Positions 1 to 6,255 of a stretch of 10,010 bases of DNA are shown piece after piece. The DNA comes from Desulfobacterales bacterium. Its GTDB lineage: Bacteria; Desulfobacterota; Desulfobacteria; Desulfobacterales; C00003106. The stretch is from positions 1 to 10,010 of the forward strand of contig JAUVFC010000047.1 of the NCBI GenBank assembly GCA_030594505.1, written 5' to 3'. The stretch's first letter is position 1; each line of letters starts with the position of its first letter. The position numbers and the translations under genes are program-made. The notes under the pieces are model-generated. The model was not told the origin of the DNA, ran no database searches, and was given only the letters and a program-made list of their open reading frames with translations.

Positions 1-1369
1 AAAAATCCTGTTCCGGGGTTTCGTCCCATTTGCCGGACAGTATCTCTTCCGCACCGTTCAAGGTCTCTTTCAGGGTGACATATTGTCCGGGTCTTCCGGT
101 AAACGCCTCGGTCACAAAAAATGGTTGGGTCAAAAAGCGGAGAAGCCGCCGCGCCCTTCCCACGGTACGTCGTTCTTCCGGCGAGAGTTCTTCAATCCCG
201 AGCATGGCAATTATATCCTGTAGTTCCCTATAACGCGCTATTGTTTGTTTCGCCTGTTGTGTTATGGCGTAATGGCGTTCTCCCACCTGGTAAGGGTCGA
301 GGAGGTTTGAATTTGAATTGAGAGGGTCCACGGCAGGGTAGAGGCCTTCGGCCGCAGTCTGCCTTGAAAGGACTATCGATGCGTCAAGATGCGAAAAAGT
401 GTGTGCCGGCGCAGGGTCGGTAAAATCGTCAGCAGGCACATAAACCGCCTGAATCGACGTGATTGAACCATTATGGGTCGATGTGATCCGTTCCTCGAGT
501 TCAGCAAGTTCCGTGGCAAGTGTCGGCTGGTATCCCACCCTTGACGGCATTCGGCCCATCAGTCCCGACACCTCGCTGCCGGCCTGTACAAACCTAAAGA
601 TATTATCGATCAGCAGAAGTACGTCCTTGCCCTTTATGTCGCGGAAATATTCCGCCATTGTCAGGGCGGTAAGCCCCAGGCGGAATCTCGCCCCAGGCGC
701 TTCGTTCATCTGCCCGAATACCATGATGCTTTTGTTTAGTATCCCTGCCTTCTCCATTTCCTGCCAGAGTTCGTTTCCCTCTCTGGATCGCTCACCGATT
801 CCGGCAAAAAGTGAAATACCTCCGTGTTTTTCAACAGCGTTGTGAATAAGTTCCATGATGATGACAGTTTTTCCCACGCCTGCTCCACCAAACATTCCTG
901 CTTTTCCTCCCCTGGGAAGAGGAGCAAGGAGATCCAGGATCTTAATGCCGGTTTCGAACATTTCACTTCCAACGACCTGTGCTTCTATAGAGGGGGGAGG
1001 CCGGTGGATCTGCCGGTATTCAGAGGTTTTGACGGAACCCTTATTGTCGATAGGCTCTCCCAGTACGTTAAACATCCGGCCGAGGGTTCCACCCCCAACC
1101 GGCACTGTAATAGGGGCGCTGGTGTCTTCAACCGCCATGCCACGCATTAAGCCGGATGTGGAAGACATAGCAATCCCCCTTACAGTAGATTCATCGACAT
1201 GTTGTTGGACCTCAACAACTACTCTCCGATTTCCATCTCCTGCAATGTAAAGGGCATCGTTAATGTTCGGCAAGGGATATTCAAAGGTTGCTTCCACTAC
1301 AGAACCGCGTATGGAAGAAAGGATGCCTTTACGCGCGGTTTTTGATCCTTCTATGTTTGGAATGTTCAC
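1..1369 (-). CDS. atpD: N-type (alternative) F1Fo-ATPase subunit beta, C-terminus beyond the window
   Basis: Catalytic nucleotide-binding subunit of a rotary F-type ATPase; about 456 codons are present and the last few lie beyond the left edge. Visible are the Walker A loop GGAGVGKTV (residues about 161-169), the GERSREGNE segment (192-200), Walker B LLLIDNIF (251-258) and ALTMAEYFRD. Several positions differ from housekeeping F1-beta and recall the alternative or N-ATPase beta family: GARFR rather than GARAR, EVSGLMGRMPSRVGY, TELAELEERI, and DDFTDPAPAHTFSHLDAS. No atpA or atpG lies upstream, so this gene is first in its operon, as in N-ATPase clusters (atpD-C-Q-R-B-E-F-A-G); that family is thought to pump Na+ or H+. 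The frame has no ATG near the expected N-terminus, so I chose GTG at 1369; its ribosome site is weak. The call of an ATPase beta subunit is near certain and the N-type subfamily likely. Confidence 0.93.
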   Translation of the reverse strand, partial: MNIPNIEGSKTARKGILSSIRGSVVEATFEYPLPNINDALYIAGDGNRRVVVEVQQHVDESTVRGIAMSSTSGLMRGMAVEDTSAPITVPVGGGTLGRMFNVLGEPIDNKGSVKTSEYRQIHRPPPSIEAQVVGSEMFETGIKILDLLAPLPRGGKAGMFGGAGVGKTVIIMELIHNAVEKHGGISLFAGIGERSREGNELWQEMEKAGILNKSIMVFGQMNEAPGARFRLGLTALTMAEYFRDIKGKDVLLLIDNIFRFVQAGSEVSGLMGRMPSRVGYQPTLATELAELEERITSTHNGSITSIQAVYVPADDFTDPAPAHTFSHLDASIVLSRQTAAEGLYPAVDPLNSNSNLLDPYQVGERHYAITQQAKQTIARYRELQDIIAMLGIEELSPEERRTVGRARRLLRFLTQPFFVTEAFTGRPGQYVTLKETLNGAEEILSGKWDETPEQDF

Positions 1370-1448
1370 GGAGATGTTTACGCCCTGATGATTGGTTGAT
1401 TTGTCATAAAAGCAGTTATTATAGAAAAATCTTAGTATAACATAAATA

Positions 1449-1477
1449 ATATTACAATACTAATGAGCCAGTTTCAA
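1449..1477 (-). promoter_or_regulatory. Candidate sigma70 promoter for atpD
   Basis: On the minus strand TTGAAA (1477-1472) is followed after 17 bases by TAATAT (1454-1449). This is a good match to the sigma70 -35 and -10 boxes and lies about 80 bases upstream of the chosen atpD start in AT-rich DNA. Only the sequence match supports it. Confidence 0.5.
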
Positions 1478-1573
1478 AATGTTCAATTAAGTCCTTTTAA
1501 AAGACGTCAAAGGAGCAATGGGAGTATACGAGGAAATTTCTAATTTGCTGAGATTGTCTGGAATCCTTTATCC

Positions 1574-1604
1574 TTGACATTCACCGCTCTTTCTGAAAGA
1601 TATC
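1574..1604 (+). promoter_or_regulatory. Possible promoter for hpt
   Basis: A consensus -35 hexamer TTGACA occurs at 1574-1579. The best -10 I can find is GATATC (1599-1604), a poor match at a 19-base spacing. The rest of the 273-base divergent region between atpD and hpt (1370-1642) is AT-rich. Apart from the two promoter candidates and two tiny open frames, I see nothing in it. Confidence 0.3.
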
Positions 1605-1642
1605 TTTTAAGTAGCTTAATAAAACTTTTGAAAAGGGCGCTT

Positions 1643-2161
1643 ATGTCAGAATTTGTTCCGGTCTTAAGTCAAACAGATATTCAGGAAAGAGTTAAATCTC
1701 TGGCACATAAAATCTCAGTAGATTATTCCGGTAAAAGGCTTGTTACTATTGGCGTCTTAAAAGGCGCTTTTATTTTTTTGGCAGACCTTGTTCGTCATAT
1801 TTCTGTTCCTACTCAAATTGACTTTGTTCGTTTGGCTAGTTATGGAGCCGACACTAAATCGTCTGGCAAGGTGCGGATTTCCAAAGACATTGAACTCGAC
1901 ATCAAAGGGAAAGATGTCCTGGTGGTTGAAGATATCATAGATTCGGGGCTTACGCTGGCCTTTTTAGTGGAACACTTAAAAACCTTTAATCCTCTTTCAG
2001 TGAAGATATGCGCCCTGATTGACAAAACCGAACGAAGAGAGAAAGAGGTTCCGGTGGATTATACCGGATTCACCGTTGAAAGCGGATTTCTTGTAGGATA
2101 CGGACTCGATTTTAATGAAGATTATCGAGGATTGCCCGATATCAACGATTTGAAAGTATAA
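1643..2161 (+). CDS. hpt: Hypoxanthine phosphoribosyltransferase
   Basis: Purine-salvage enzyme of the cytoplasm that transfers phosphoribose from PRPP to hypoxanthine (often also guanine), giving IMP or GMP. The 172-residue product has the normal family length. It shows the type I PRTase PRPP-binding loop VLVVEDIIDSGLT (about 92-104), the VTIGVLKGAFIFLADL segment near residues 34-49, the flexible-loop region RLASYGADTKSSGKV (63-77), and the C-terminal LVGYGLDFNEDYRGLPDI (150-167) that contacts the base. The reading frame opens earlier at a TTG, but that TTG lies within a TTGACA box. The ATG at 1643, preceded by an AAAAGGG ribosome site, gives a protein starting where the family does. The next gene starts 15 bases after the stop, so the two are probably cotranscribed. 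Confidence 0.95.
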   Translation: MSEFVPVLSQTDIQERVKSLAHKISVDYSGKRLVTIGVLKGAFIFLADLVRHISVPTQIDFVRLASYGADTKSSGKVRISKDIELDIKGKDVLVVEDIIDSGLTLAFLVEHLKTFNPLSVKICALIDKTERREKEVPVDYTGFTVESGFLVGYGLDFNEDYRGLPDINDLKV

Positions 2162-2176
2162 CAGTGGGGAAATATT

Positions 2177-3619
2177 ATGATTATAACCTGCGAAAAGTGC
2201 CAGAGCAATTTTAGATTGGATGATGAGAAAGTCAAGGCGACAGGTTCGAAGGTAAGATGCTCAAAATGCAAGCATATATTTGAGGTCTTCATGGAACCTG
2301 TTGAACAAGAGCCTGCTTCCCCCGCAGCAGATCAGATACCTCCTGAACCTTCGGTCGAACCGGAAGAACTTACTTTTGAAGAATCTTTAGACTTTGACCT
2401 TGAAGATCTTGAACTCGGAGCAGATGAGTGGGAAGGAGCCCCATCCGAAGAGGCCCTTGTTTCTGAGGCGGTTTCTGAGGAAGAGTCAGTTGATTCAGAA
2501 TTAGAAGGGCTCGAAGAGGAGAAAGTTTTCTTGGAGGAAACTGATGGTTCTGCTGAAAGCGAGGAATTGCCTGAAGAACCTTTGGCCGTTGACCTTGAAG
2601 ATAGTTCTCCTGAAGAACCTTTGGACGTTGACCTTGAAAATAGTTCTCCTGAAGAACCTGAGGCCACGGAAGAATCTCCTGATTTAATATCGGAAGAAGG
2701 CGCCGAAGTTTCAGAAGAAACAATAGAAGGGATGATACCGATTGACAAAGAAATGGGCTCTGAATCTTCCGGTGATGCTGCTATGGGCGCTGATATGGAA
2801 GAGATAGAATCACCGCCTGATGAAGAGGGAGAAGACCTTTCTTCTACTGTAGAGGAGGAAGGTTTTACTTTAGAGGATATCCCCGACGAGGGAGCAAGCA
2901 CAGATGAAGTTGAATCCGCTTCCCAGGGGGAAGTTGAAGAAGAAATTACCTCTTTGGAGATGAAAGAGATGGAGGAAATTTCTTTTGATGAGGAATTTGA
3001 GGAATCCGAGGTGTCCGAAGAGGAGTCTCCTGATGCAGCGCTTGCTCCCACACCATCTCAGGAAAAAAAGAGACCGAGCTTTTTACTCCTTATCTTATTA
3101 ATTGGAGTCTCTATTGTGGGCGGGGTATATGCTGCAATTACCTTTTTTGAGTTTGAACCCTTTAAATCCGAATTTAAAATTCCGTACTTAAATATCGTTA
3201 TTGGTGGAAAAAAATCAGTACAGAAAGATCCCGGTAATCTGAAAATCGCTCTTTTGAATGTCAAAGGTTATTTTGAAGACACTAAGGGAGCAGGGTTCCT
3301 ATTTATTATCCGGGGGTATGTAAGGAACGATTATCCCAAGGATCGAAGCTTTGTTCGGGTAAAAGGGCTCCTATATGATAAATCCGGCAAGATTGTTAAG
3401 GCAAAGAGCGTTTATTGCGGAAATATACTTACAAAAACAGAGATGGAAGACCTTTCTGTTGAAGAGATAAATAAAAAATTATTACTACAGTCCGGGACGA
3501 ACCAATCAAATGTCAAGATCTCTCAGGGTAAAATGGTCTCCTTTATGGTGGTATTTGAAGATATCCCCAGTGACTTGGGAGAGTTCAGCGTGGAAATTGA
3601 AGGGTCTGTGGCCGGCTAA
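2177..3619 (+). CDS. Zinc-ribbon, acidic-linker, single-TM protein with a DUF3426-like C-terminus
   Basis: The 480-residue product has three parts. The first 40 residues are a zinc-ribbon of the MJ0042/zinc_ribbon_5 type with two CxxC pairs (CEKC at 5-8, CSKC at 28-31). Residues about 41-298 are extremely rich in Glu, Asp, Ser and Pro and look disordered. A hydrophobic helix (about 300-322, FLLLILLIGVSIVGGVYAAI) is followed by a roughly 155-residue domain resembling DUF3426, with the pattern GYFEDTKGAGFLFIIRGYVRN and a GKMVSFMVVFEDIP strand. The zinc-ribbon would be cytoplasmic and the C-terminal domain outside the membrane. The molecular function is unknown; such proteins are common in Desulfobacterota. 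A GTGGGGA ribosome site precedes the ATG. The linker contains a 39-bp tandem duplication. Domain calls are from pattern recognition. Confidence 0.88.
   Translation: MIITCEKCQSNFRLDDEKVKATGSKVRCSKCKHIFEVFMEPVEQEPASPAADQIPPEPSVEPEELTFEESLDFDLEDLELGADEWEGAPSEEALVSEAVSEEESVDSELEGLEEEKVFLEETDGSAESEELPEEPLAVDLEDSSPEEPLDVDLENSSPEEPEATEESPDLISEEGAEVSEETIEGMIPIDKEMGSESSGDAAMGADMEEIESPPDEEGEDLSSTVEEEGFTLEDIPDEGASTDEVESASQGEVEEEITSLEMKEMEEISFDEEFEESEVSEEESPDAALAPTPSQEKKRPSFLLLILLIGVSIVGGVYAAITFFEFEPFKSEFKIPYLNIVIGGKKSVQKDPGNLKIALLNVKGYFEDTKGAGFLFIIRGYVRNDYPKDRSFVRVKGLLYDKSGKIVKAKSVYCGNILTKTEMEDLSVEEINKKLLLQSGTNQSNVKISQGKMVSFMVVFEDIPSDLGEFSVEIEGSVAG
2570..2661 (+). repeat. 39-bp tandem repeat inside the acidic linker
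   Basis: Two full 39-bp units (2570-2608 and 2609-2647) and a partial third encode PEEPLAVDLEDSS, PEEPLDVDLENSS and PEEPE. The units differ by only a few bases, so the duplication looks fairly recent. Being a multiple of three, it changes only linker length. Confidence 0.85.
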
Positions 3620-3891
3620 GGGGATGTCCTGACAATTTCAGAATTTTGTAATTATTGATGATTTCGTAACAAGTCCACCAGGCTAAATTTTTCAAAAAGC
3701 TAAAGTGTTGCCGAGATTAAGACCTTAGAGACCTTTGAAAAACGCTTCCTTAATGTGCCTGCCTCCAGTCCAGGTTTGAATGCCGACAAATGCCCCTTGA
3801 ATTTTAAGAGATTTCAACGTATTTATTTAATGATTATTTCTCTGTGAGTTGTTTAGCTTTTTGCAGGCTTGTTGTTGCCGGGGAGTAGTGA
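3620..3891 (+). other. Non-coding gap with decayed repeat ends and a weak promoter
   Basis: No convincing coding frame. At 3728-3744 there is GAGACCTTTGAAAAACG, close to the left tip of the palindromic element at 7298. ATTTCGTAACAAGTCC near 3661 resembles a degraded tip of the element at 4895. CAAAAAGCTAAA (3693-3704) and its exact reverse complement (3852-3863) form a widely spaced 12-bp inverted repeat. A weak promoter candidate, TTGAAT (3797-3802), 17 bases, TATTTA (3820-3825), could serve the channel gene downstream. Confidence 0.4.
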
Positions 3892-4896
3892 ATGTCCGGG
3901 ATAAAAAAACTTATAATTGGTGTATCGATCTCTACCGCCATACTTATGTTTGGTATCTCGGGATACATGATTATAGAGGGCTGGCGTTTCATTGACGCCT
4001 TTTATATGACGGTTATTACCCTTACAACAGTAGGGTTTGGTGAAATACACGAGCTTGGGTATGCAGGCAAGGTATTTACCGTAGTATTGATTTTTATAGG
4101 GGTAGGGGTTATTCTTTACATCATTAGTGTGGTTACACAGTTTGTGGTGGAAGGCCGAATTAGGGAAGTTTTCGGGAGGCATAAGTTGGAAAAAAAGATT
4201 CAAAGACTTAAGGATCATTATATTGTTTGCGGGTATGGACGGGTCGGCCAAACCATATGTGATATTCTCTCCTCAGACCTCTTGAAACTGGTCGTCATAG
4301 ATAAGGATCCGAATAATATTGAACGATTACATAAGAAGGGTTTCCTCTATGTTATAGGTGAAGCAACTGATGAAAATACCCTGATAGAGGCCGGAATTGA
4401 GCGGGCCAAGGTCCTTATTGCCTCTTTGGGGACTGATATGGATAATGTTTACGTTACCTTAAGCGCACGAGGCATTAATCCCAACCTGTTTATTATGGCA
4501 AGATCAGGCGATACGGGTTCGGGCAAAAAACTTCTGCGCGCGGGCGCTAACAAGGTAGTTTCCCCCTATCGCATAGGGGCTCGGCGCATGGCTCAGATGA
4601 TACTTCGTCCTACGGTAACCGACTTTTTGGATCTTGCAGTGATGGAAAGAAATATCAATATCCAGATGGAGGAGATCCCCGTTAACAGCTCTTCCGATTT
4701 GATAGGTATTCCACTCCAGGATTCCGGTATACGACGGGATCTAAATCTAATCATTATAGCGATTAAAAAGGACAGCGGGGATATGCTGTTTAATCCTTCT
4801 TCTACGGCCACAATTGAGGGGGGAGATACTGTGATCGCTGTGGGTGAAGGCGATAATCTGATAAAACTGGAAAAGTTGTTAAACCCTCAGGTTTGA
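3892..4896 (+). CDS. Two-TM potassium channel with RCK (TrkA-N/TrkA-C) domain
   Basis: The 334-residue product has the architecture of MthK/YugO-type ligand-gated K+ channels. A first TM helix (about 7-29) is followed by a pore helix and selectivity filter TTVGFGE (45-51) and a second helix (about 59-83). Next comes a cytoplasmic RCK domain opening with a Rossmann motif, YIVCGYGRVGQ (110-120), and an acidic strand end VVIDKD (134-139). A TrkA-C domain occupies roughly 245-334. The filter is GFG rather than GYG and ends in Glu rather than Asp, a common variant in bacterial channels. The ATG at 3892 follows a GGGGAG ribosome site by six bases. The gene stands alone and converges on the DnaJ-family gene; its TGA stop falls exactly at the edge of the palindromic element that begins at 4895. 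Gating ligand is unknown. Confidence 0.92.
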   Translation: MSGIKKLIIGVSISTAILMFGISGYMIIEGWRFIDAFYMTVITLTTVGFGEIHELGYAGKVFTVVLIFIGVGVILYIISVVTQFVVEGRIREVFGRHKLEKKIQRLKDHYIVCGYGRVGQTICDILSSDLLKLVVIDKDPNNIERLHKKGFLYVIGEATDENTLIEAGIERAKVLIASLGTDMDNVYVTLSARGINPNLFIMARSGDTGSGKKLLRAGANKVVSPYRIGARRMAQMILRPTVTDFLDLAVMERNINIQMEEIPVNSSSDLIGIPLQDSGIRRDLNLIIIAIKKDSGDMLFNPSSTATIEGGDTVIAVGEGDNLIKLEKLLNPQV

Positions 4897-5085
4897 CGAC
4901 CTCGTAAAAAGTCCCCAATTCGCCTGATTGGTCACTTTTTGAAGCTTCTAAACTCGCTTCGCTAAATCGTAAAAACTCGGCCTAACGGCCTCAAACAGTT
5001 TACGATTTTGACGCTTCGCTTCATTAAGAAGCTTTACAAAAAGATGACCAAAATAGGCTCATCAGGGACTTTTTACGAGGTCGTC
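4895..5085. mobile_element. 191-bp palindromic MITE-like element between convergent genes
   Basis: The ends are perfect 21-bp terminal inverted repeats (4895-4915 and 5065-5085; outermost bases GACGACCTCGTAAAAAGT). The inverted symmetry continues imperfectly inwards, for example GGTCAcTTTTTG against its partner, AAGCTTCT, and AAATCGTAAA with TTTACGATTT, so the whole element could fold into one long hairpin. It is bracketed by a direct repeat AGGTTT (4889-4894 and 5086-5091), or TCAGGTTTGA if the overlap with the tips is counted, which looks like a target-site duplication. It encodes no protein, so any transposase would act in trans. It could also end transcription from both convergent genes; there is no other terminator between them. 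Confidence 0.85.
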
Positions 5086-5105
5086 AGGTTTGATGGTTTT
5101 ATGAC

Positions 5106-6029
5106 TTACAGGCCGGAAGCCCCAAGTTCCTGAACCAGTTCTTTTTGTTTTTTGGTAAGACGCCTGGGCGTTTTTGCCAGTATACGGACATATTGGTCCC
5201 CTCTTTTATTTTTTCCCATTAAAGGTAATCCATAACCCTTTAAACGCATTTTTGTCCGGCTGTGAGTACCGGGAGGGATCTTTAGAGAGAGATGTTTTCC
5301 ATCTAAAGTTGGAACTTCGATTTTTGTCCCAAGGATCGCCTCGGTCAATTTTATTTCTCGCTCGATGATCAGATCGTGGTCTTCCACTGTAAAGAGCGGA
5401 TGAGGCAAGATTTTGACCTGTATATAAAGGTCCCCGCGAGGTCCCCCGAAGGGGCCGGGCTTTCCTTTTCCCGCCAGCCGGAGCTTTTTGCCGGGAGTCA
5501 TACCCTTTGGTATTTTGACGGAAATCTTGTCCTGATGCCCGGATTCTTCTTGTAAGGCGATAGTTTTTGTGGTTCCGGACAGGACTTCCTCTAACATTAT
5601 GGAGAGCGTATATGCTACATCGGCTCCCCTGATTTGCCCCTGCTGAGTTCCCTGATAGGCGCCAAAAGGGCTTCCTCCGAAATCAAAGCTAAATGCACGG
5701 GATCCTCCACCGCTTTTCCCCGAAAAAAAACTATTCCCGACCCCGAATTCTTTAAGGATATCGGAAAAATTAAAATCCTTGAAAATGTCTTCCCGACTAT
5801 AGCGCCGACGAAATCCGGATGCACCAAAGGTATCGTATTGTTTGCGTTTTTCTTTGTCGCTCAACACGGCATATGCTTCACTGATCTCCTTGAATTTTTT
5901 CTCAGCCTCTTTGTCTCCTTTGTTGTGATCCGGATGATATTTCATGGCCAGCTTGCGATATGCCTTTTTAATCTCCGCGTTCTTAGCGTTCTTGTTTATG
6001 CCGAGAATTTTATAATAATCCGTTCCCAT
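5106..6029 (-). CDS. CbpA-type DnaJ family co-chaperone without zinc finger
   Basis: Hsp40 partner that would stimulate DnaK ATPase and deliver substrates. The 307-residue product has the length of CbpA. The J-domain (about 4-66) starts DYYKILGI and carries the essential HPD tripeptide at 32-34 plus the QYDTFG end. A Gly/Phe-rich region follows (about 95-140), then two beta-sandwich substrate-binding domains with VKIPKGMTPGKKLRLAGKG and LKIPPGTHSRTKMRLKG. There are no CxxCxGxG repeats, so it is not DnaJ itself. The frame extends 16 codons upstream, but the ATG at 6029 preceded by GAGGAAGG matches the family N-terminus. It is transcribed from a near-consensus sigma70 promoter rather than an obvious heat-shock one, and stands alone facing the channel gene. 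Confidence 0.93.
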   Translation of the reverse strand: MGTDYYKILGINKNAKNAEIKKAYRKLAMKYHPDHNKGDKEAEKKFKEISEAYAVLSDKEKRKQYDTFGASGFRRRYSREDIFKDFNFSDILKEFGVGNSFFSGKSGGGSRAFSFDFGGSPFGAYQGTQQGQIRGADVAYTLSIMLEEVLSGTTKTIALQEESGHQDKISVKIPKGMTPGKKLRLAGKGKPGPFGGPRGDLYIQVKILPHPLFTVEDHDLIIEREIKLTEAILGTKIEVPTLDGKHLSLKIPPGTHSRTKMRLKGYGLPLMGKNKRGDQYVRILAKTPRRLTKKQKELVQELGASGL

Positions 6030-6085
6030 TACCTTCCTCGCAATTAAGTTAAAACTCAATGAGTGTTTTACACCCAATTAAAATC

Positions 6086-6114
6086 AATATAAGTTGGGAA
6101 TGGGGCAATGTCAA
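6086..6114 (-). promoter_or_regulatory. Sigma70 promoter of the CbpA-like gene
   Basis: Reading the minus strand, TTGACA (6114-6109) is separated by exactly 17 bases from TATATT (6091-6086), about 57 bases upstream of the start codon. The -35 is perfect and the -10 matches five of six positions. It lies back-to-back with a TTGACT box on the other strand. Confidence 0.75.
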
Positions 6115-6125
6115 GGTTTCACCTC

Positions 6126-6154
6126 TTGACTCTATTGGGGCCCTCTGTTAGTGT
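6126..6154 (+). promoter_or_regulatory. Weak candidate promoter for birA
   Basis: TTGACT (6126-6131), 17 bases, then TAGTGT (6149-6154). The -35 is good but the -10 matches only three positions. If used, the heptamer array would be the first part of the transcript. Confidence 0.3.
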
Positions 6155-6158
6155 TCAT

Positions 6159-6249
6159 CCAGTAACCAGTAACCAGTAACCAGTAACCAGTAACCAGTAA
6201 CCAGTAACCAGTAACCAGTAACCAGTAACCAGTAACCAGTAACCAGTAA
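6159..6249 (+). repeat. Tandem array of 13 CCAGTAA heptamers
   Basis: Thirteen perfect head-to-tail copies of CCAGTAA, with a further CC, occupy the space between the divergent cbpA-like and birA genes. Because seven is not a multiple of three, TAA stops occur in all three plus-strand frames, so no protein can read through it. Perfect copies imply recent slippage or active homogenisation, and copy number probably varies between strains. Confidence 0.97.
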
Positions 6250-6255
6250 CCGGAT

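Noticed and set aside
459..1250. Several open frames on the plus strand and a short one on the minus strand between 459 and 1250
   Set aside because: All lie in other frames of atpD, whose Walker motifs and family similarity are unmistakable.
2332..3051. A 239-residue serine-rich minus-strand frame
   Set aside because: It is the antisense of GAA/GAG/GAT-rich acidic codons, giving artificial Ser runs; there is no ribosome site or recognisable domain.
3853..4251. A 132-residue minus-strand frame with many Tyr, Asn and His residues
   Set aside because: It is antisense to the channel pore and RCK start, which is clearly the real gene.
5634..6047. A 137-residue plus-strand frame over the J-domain region
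   Set aside because: It is antisense to the CbpA-like gene, which has the HPD motif, promoter and ribosome site.
6109..6131. CIRCE/HrcA operator for the chaperone gene
   Set aside because: The nine-base spacing fits, but the arms do not match TTAGCACTC/GAGTGCTAA; they are explained by two -35 boxes.
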